From Nitrosomonas sp. (lineage in GTDB: Bacteria; Pseudomonadota; Gammaproteobacteria; Burkholderiales; Nitrosomonadaceae), in NCBI GenBank assembly GCA_005779435.1, contig SXJH01000149.1:1-5876 (forward strand): a stretch of DNA of 5,876 nt, written 5' to 3'. This document shows, one piece after another, positions 5,750-5,876 of this stretch (positions are counted from its first letter, which is position 1; every line of letters begins with the position of its first letter). The notes under the pieces were generated by a model. It searched no databases. It saw only the letters and a list, made by a program, of their open reading frames with translations, and was not told where the DNA came from. The translations under genes and the position numbers were made by a program.

Positions 5750-5876
5750 TTAACAATCCTTTTTTTGTTAAATACTTCCAGATCCTAATCTGCATAAAGA
5801 ACGAGTCCGTTGTTTTGCAATTTTGTTTTGATCAACGGCCATCCTTTGGGTTATTGCAGAATAACTGCGAATTGAC
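5750..5876 (-). promoter_or_regulatory. Upstream leader region of pnp
   Basis: These 127 bases lie upstream of pnp and contain no recognisable rpsO coding sequence. They hold the ribosome binding site AGGA (5757-5760) behind a run of A's on the minus strand, a small hairpin CAGAT/ATCTG (5779-5783 with 5788-5792), and another GTTATT/AATAAC (5850-5855 with 5860-5865). pnp leaders in enterobacteria are cleaved by RNase III at a long hairpin and autoregulated by PNPase; the hairpins here are too short to claim that. No convincing -35/-10 pair or terminator was found, so transcription may enter from beyond the right edge. Confidence 0.35.

Overview
The window looks like a piece of a proteobacterial chromosome, most probably betaproteobacterial. 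That rests on the residue-level character of DnaK, DnaJ, DksA and PNPase; a Nitrosomonadales-type host is a guess from memory. Roughly the first 420 bases do not fit the rest.

Layout: (1) Bases 1-422 are a mosaic. The minus strand of 1-269 encodes the C-terminal part of a low-specificity L-threonine aldolase. Bases 268-373 are a GC-rich insert with strong plus-strand codon bias. Bases 374-422 are a second, diverged copy of a 49-base piece of the same aldolase. (2) From about 421 the sequence becomes dnaK, entering at the equivalent of E. coli residue 250, so most of the ATPase domain is missing. (3) A complete dnaJ follows after a strong hairpin and a candidate promoter. (4) dksA comes next on the same strand and ends at a perfect, bidirectional-looking terminator. 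(5) A 149-base stretch with imperfect terminal inverted repeats, possibly a miniature mobile element, lies between the terminator and (6) pnp. pnp is complete, runs on the minus strand converging on dksA, and starts at TTG. (7) The last 127 bases are the upstream leader of pnp.

How the genes relate: DnaK and DnaJ are partners in the Hsp70 folding cycle. DksA is the RNA polymerase secondary-channel cofactor that works with ppGpp. PNPase is the 3'-5' phosphorolytic exoribonuclease of RNA decay. All are core housekeeping or stress functions. I see no defence system, CRISPR, tRNA, rRNA or biosynthetic cluster, and no convincing new multi-gene system. The points most worth a second look are the chimeric left end (assembly artefact or real rearrangement) and the inverted-repeat element beside pnp.
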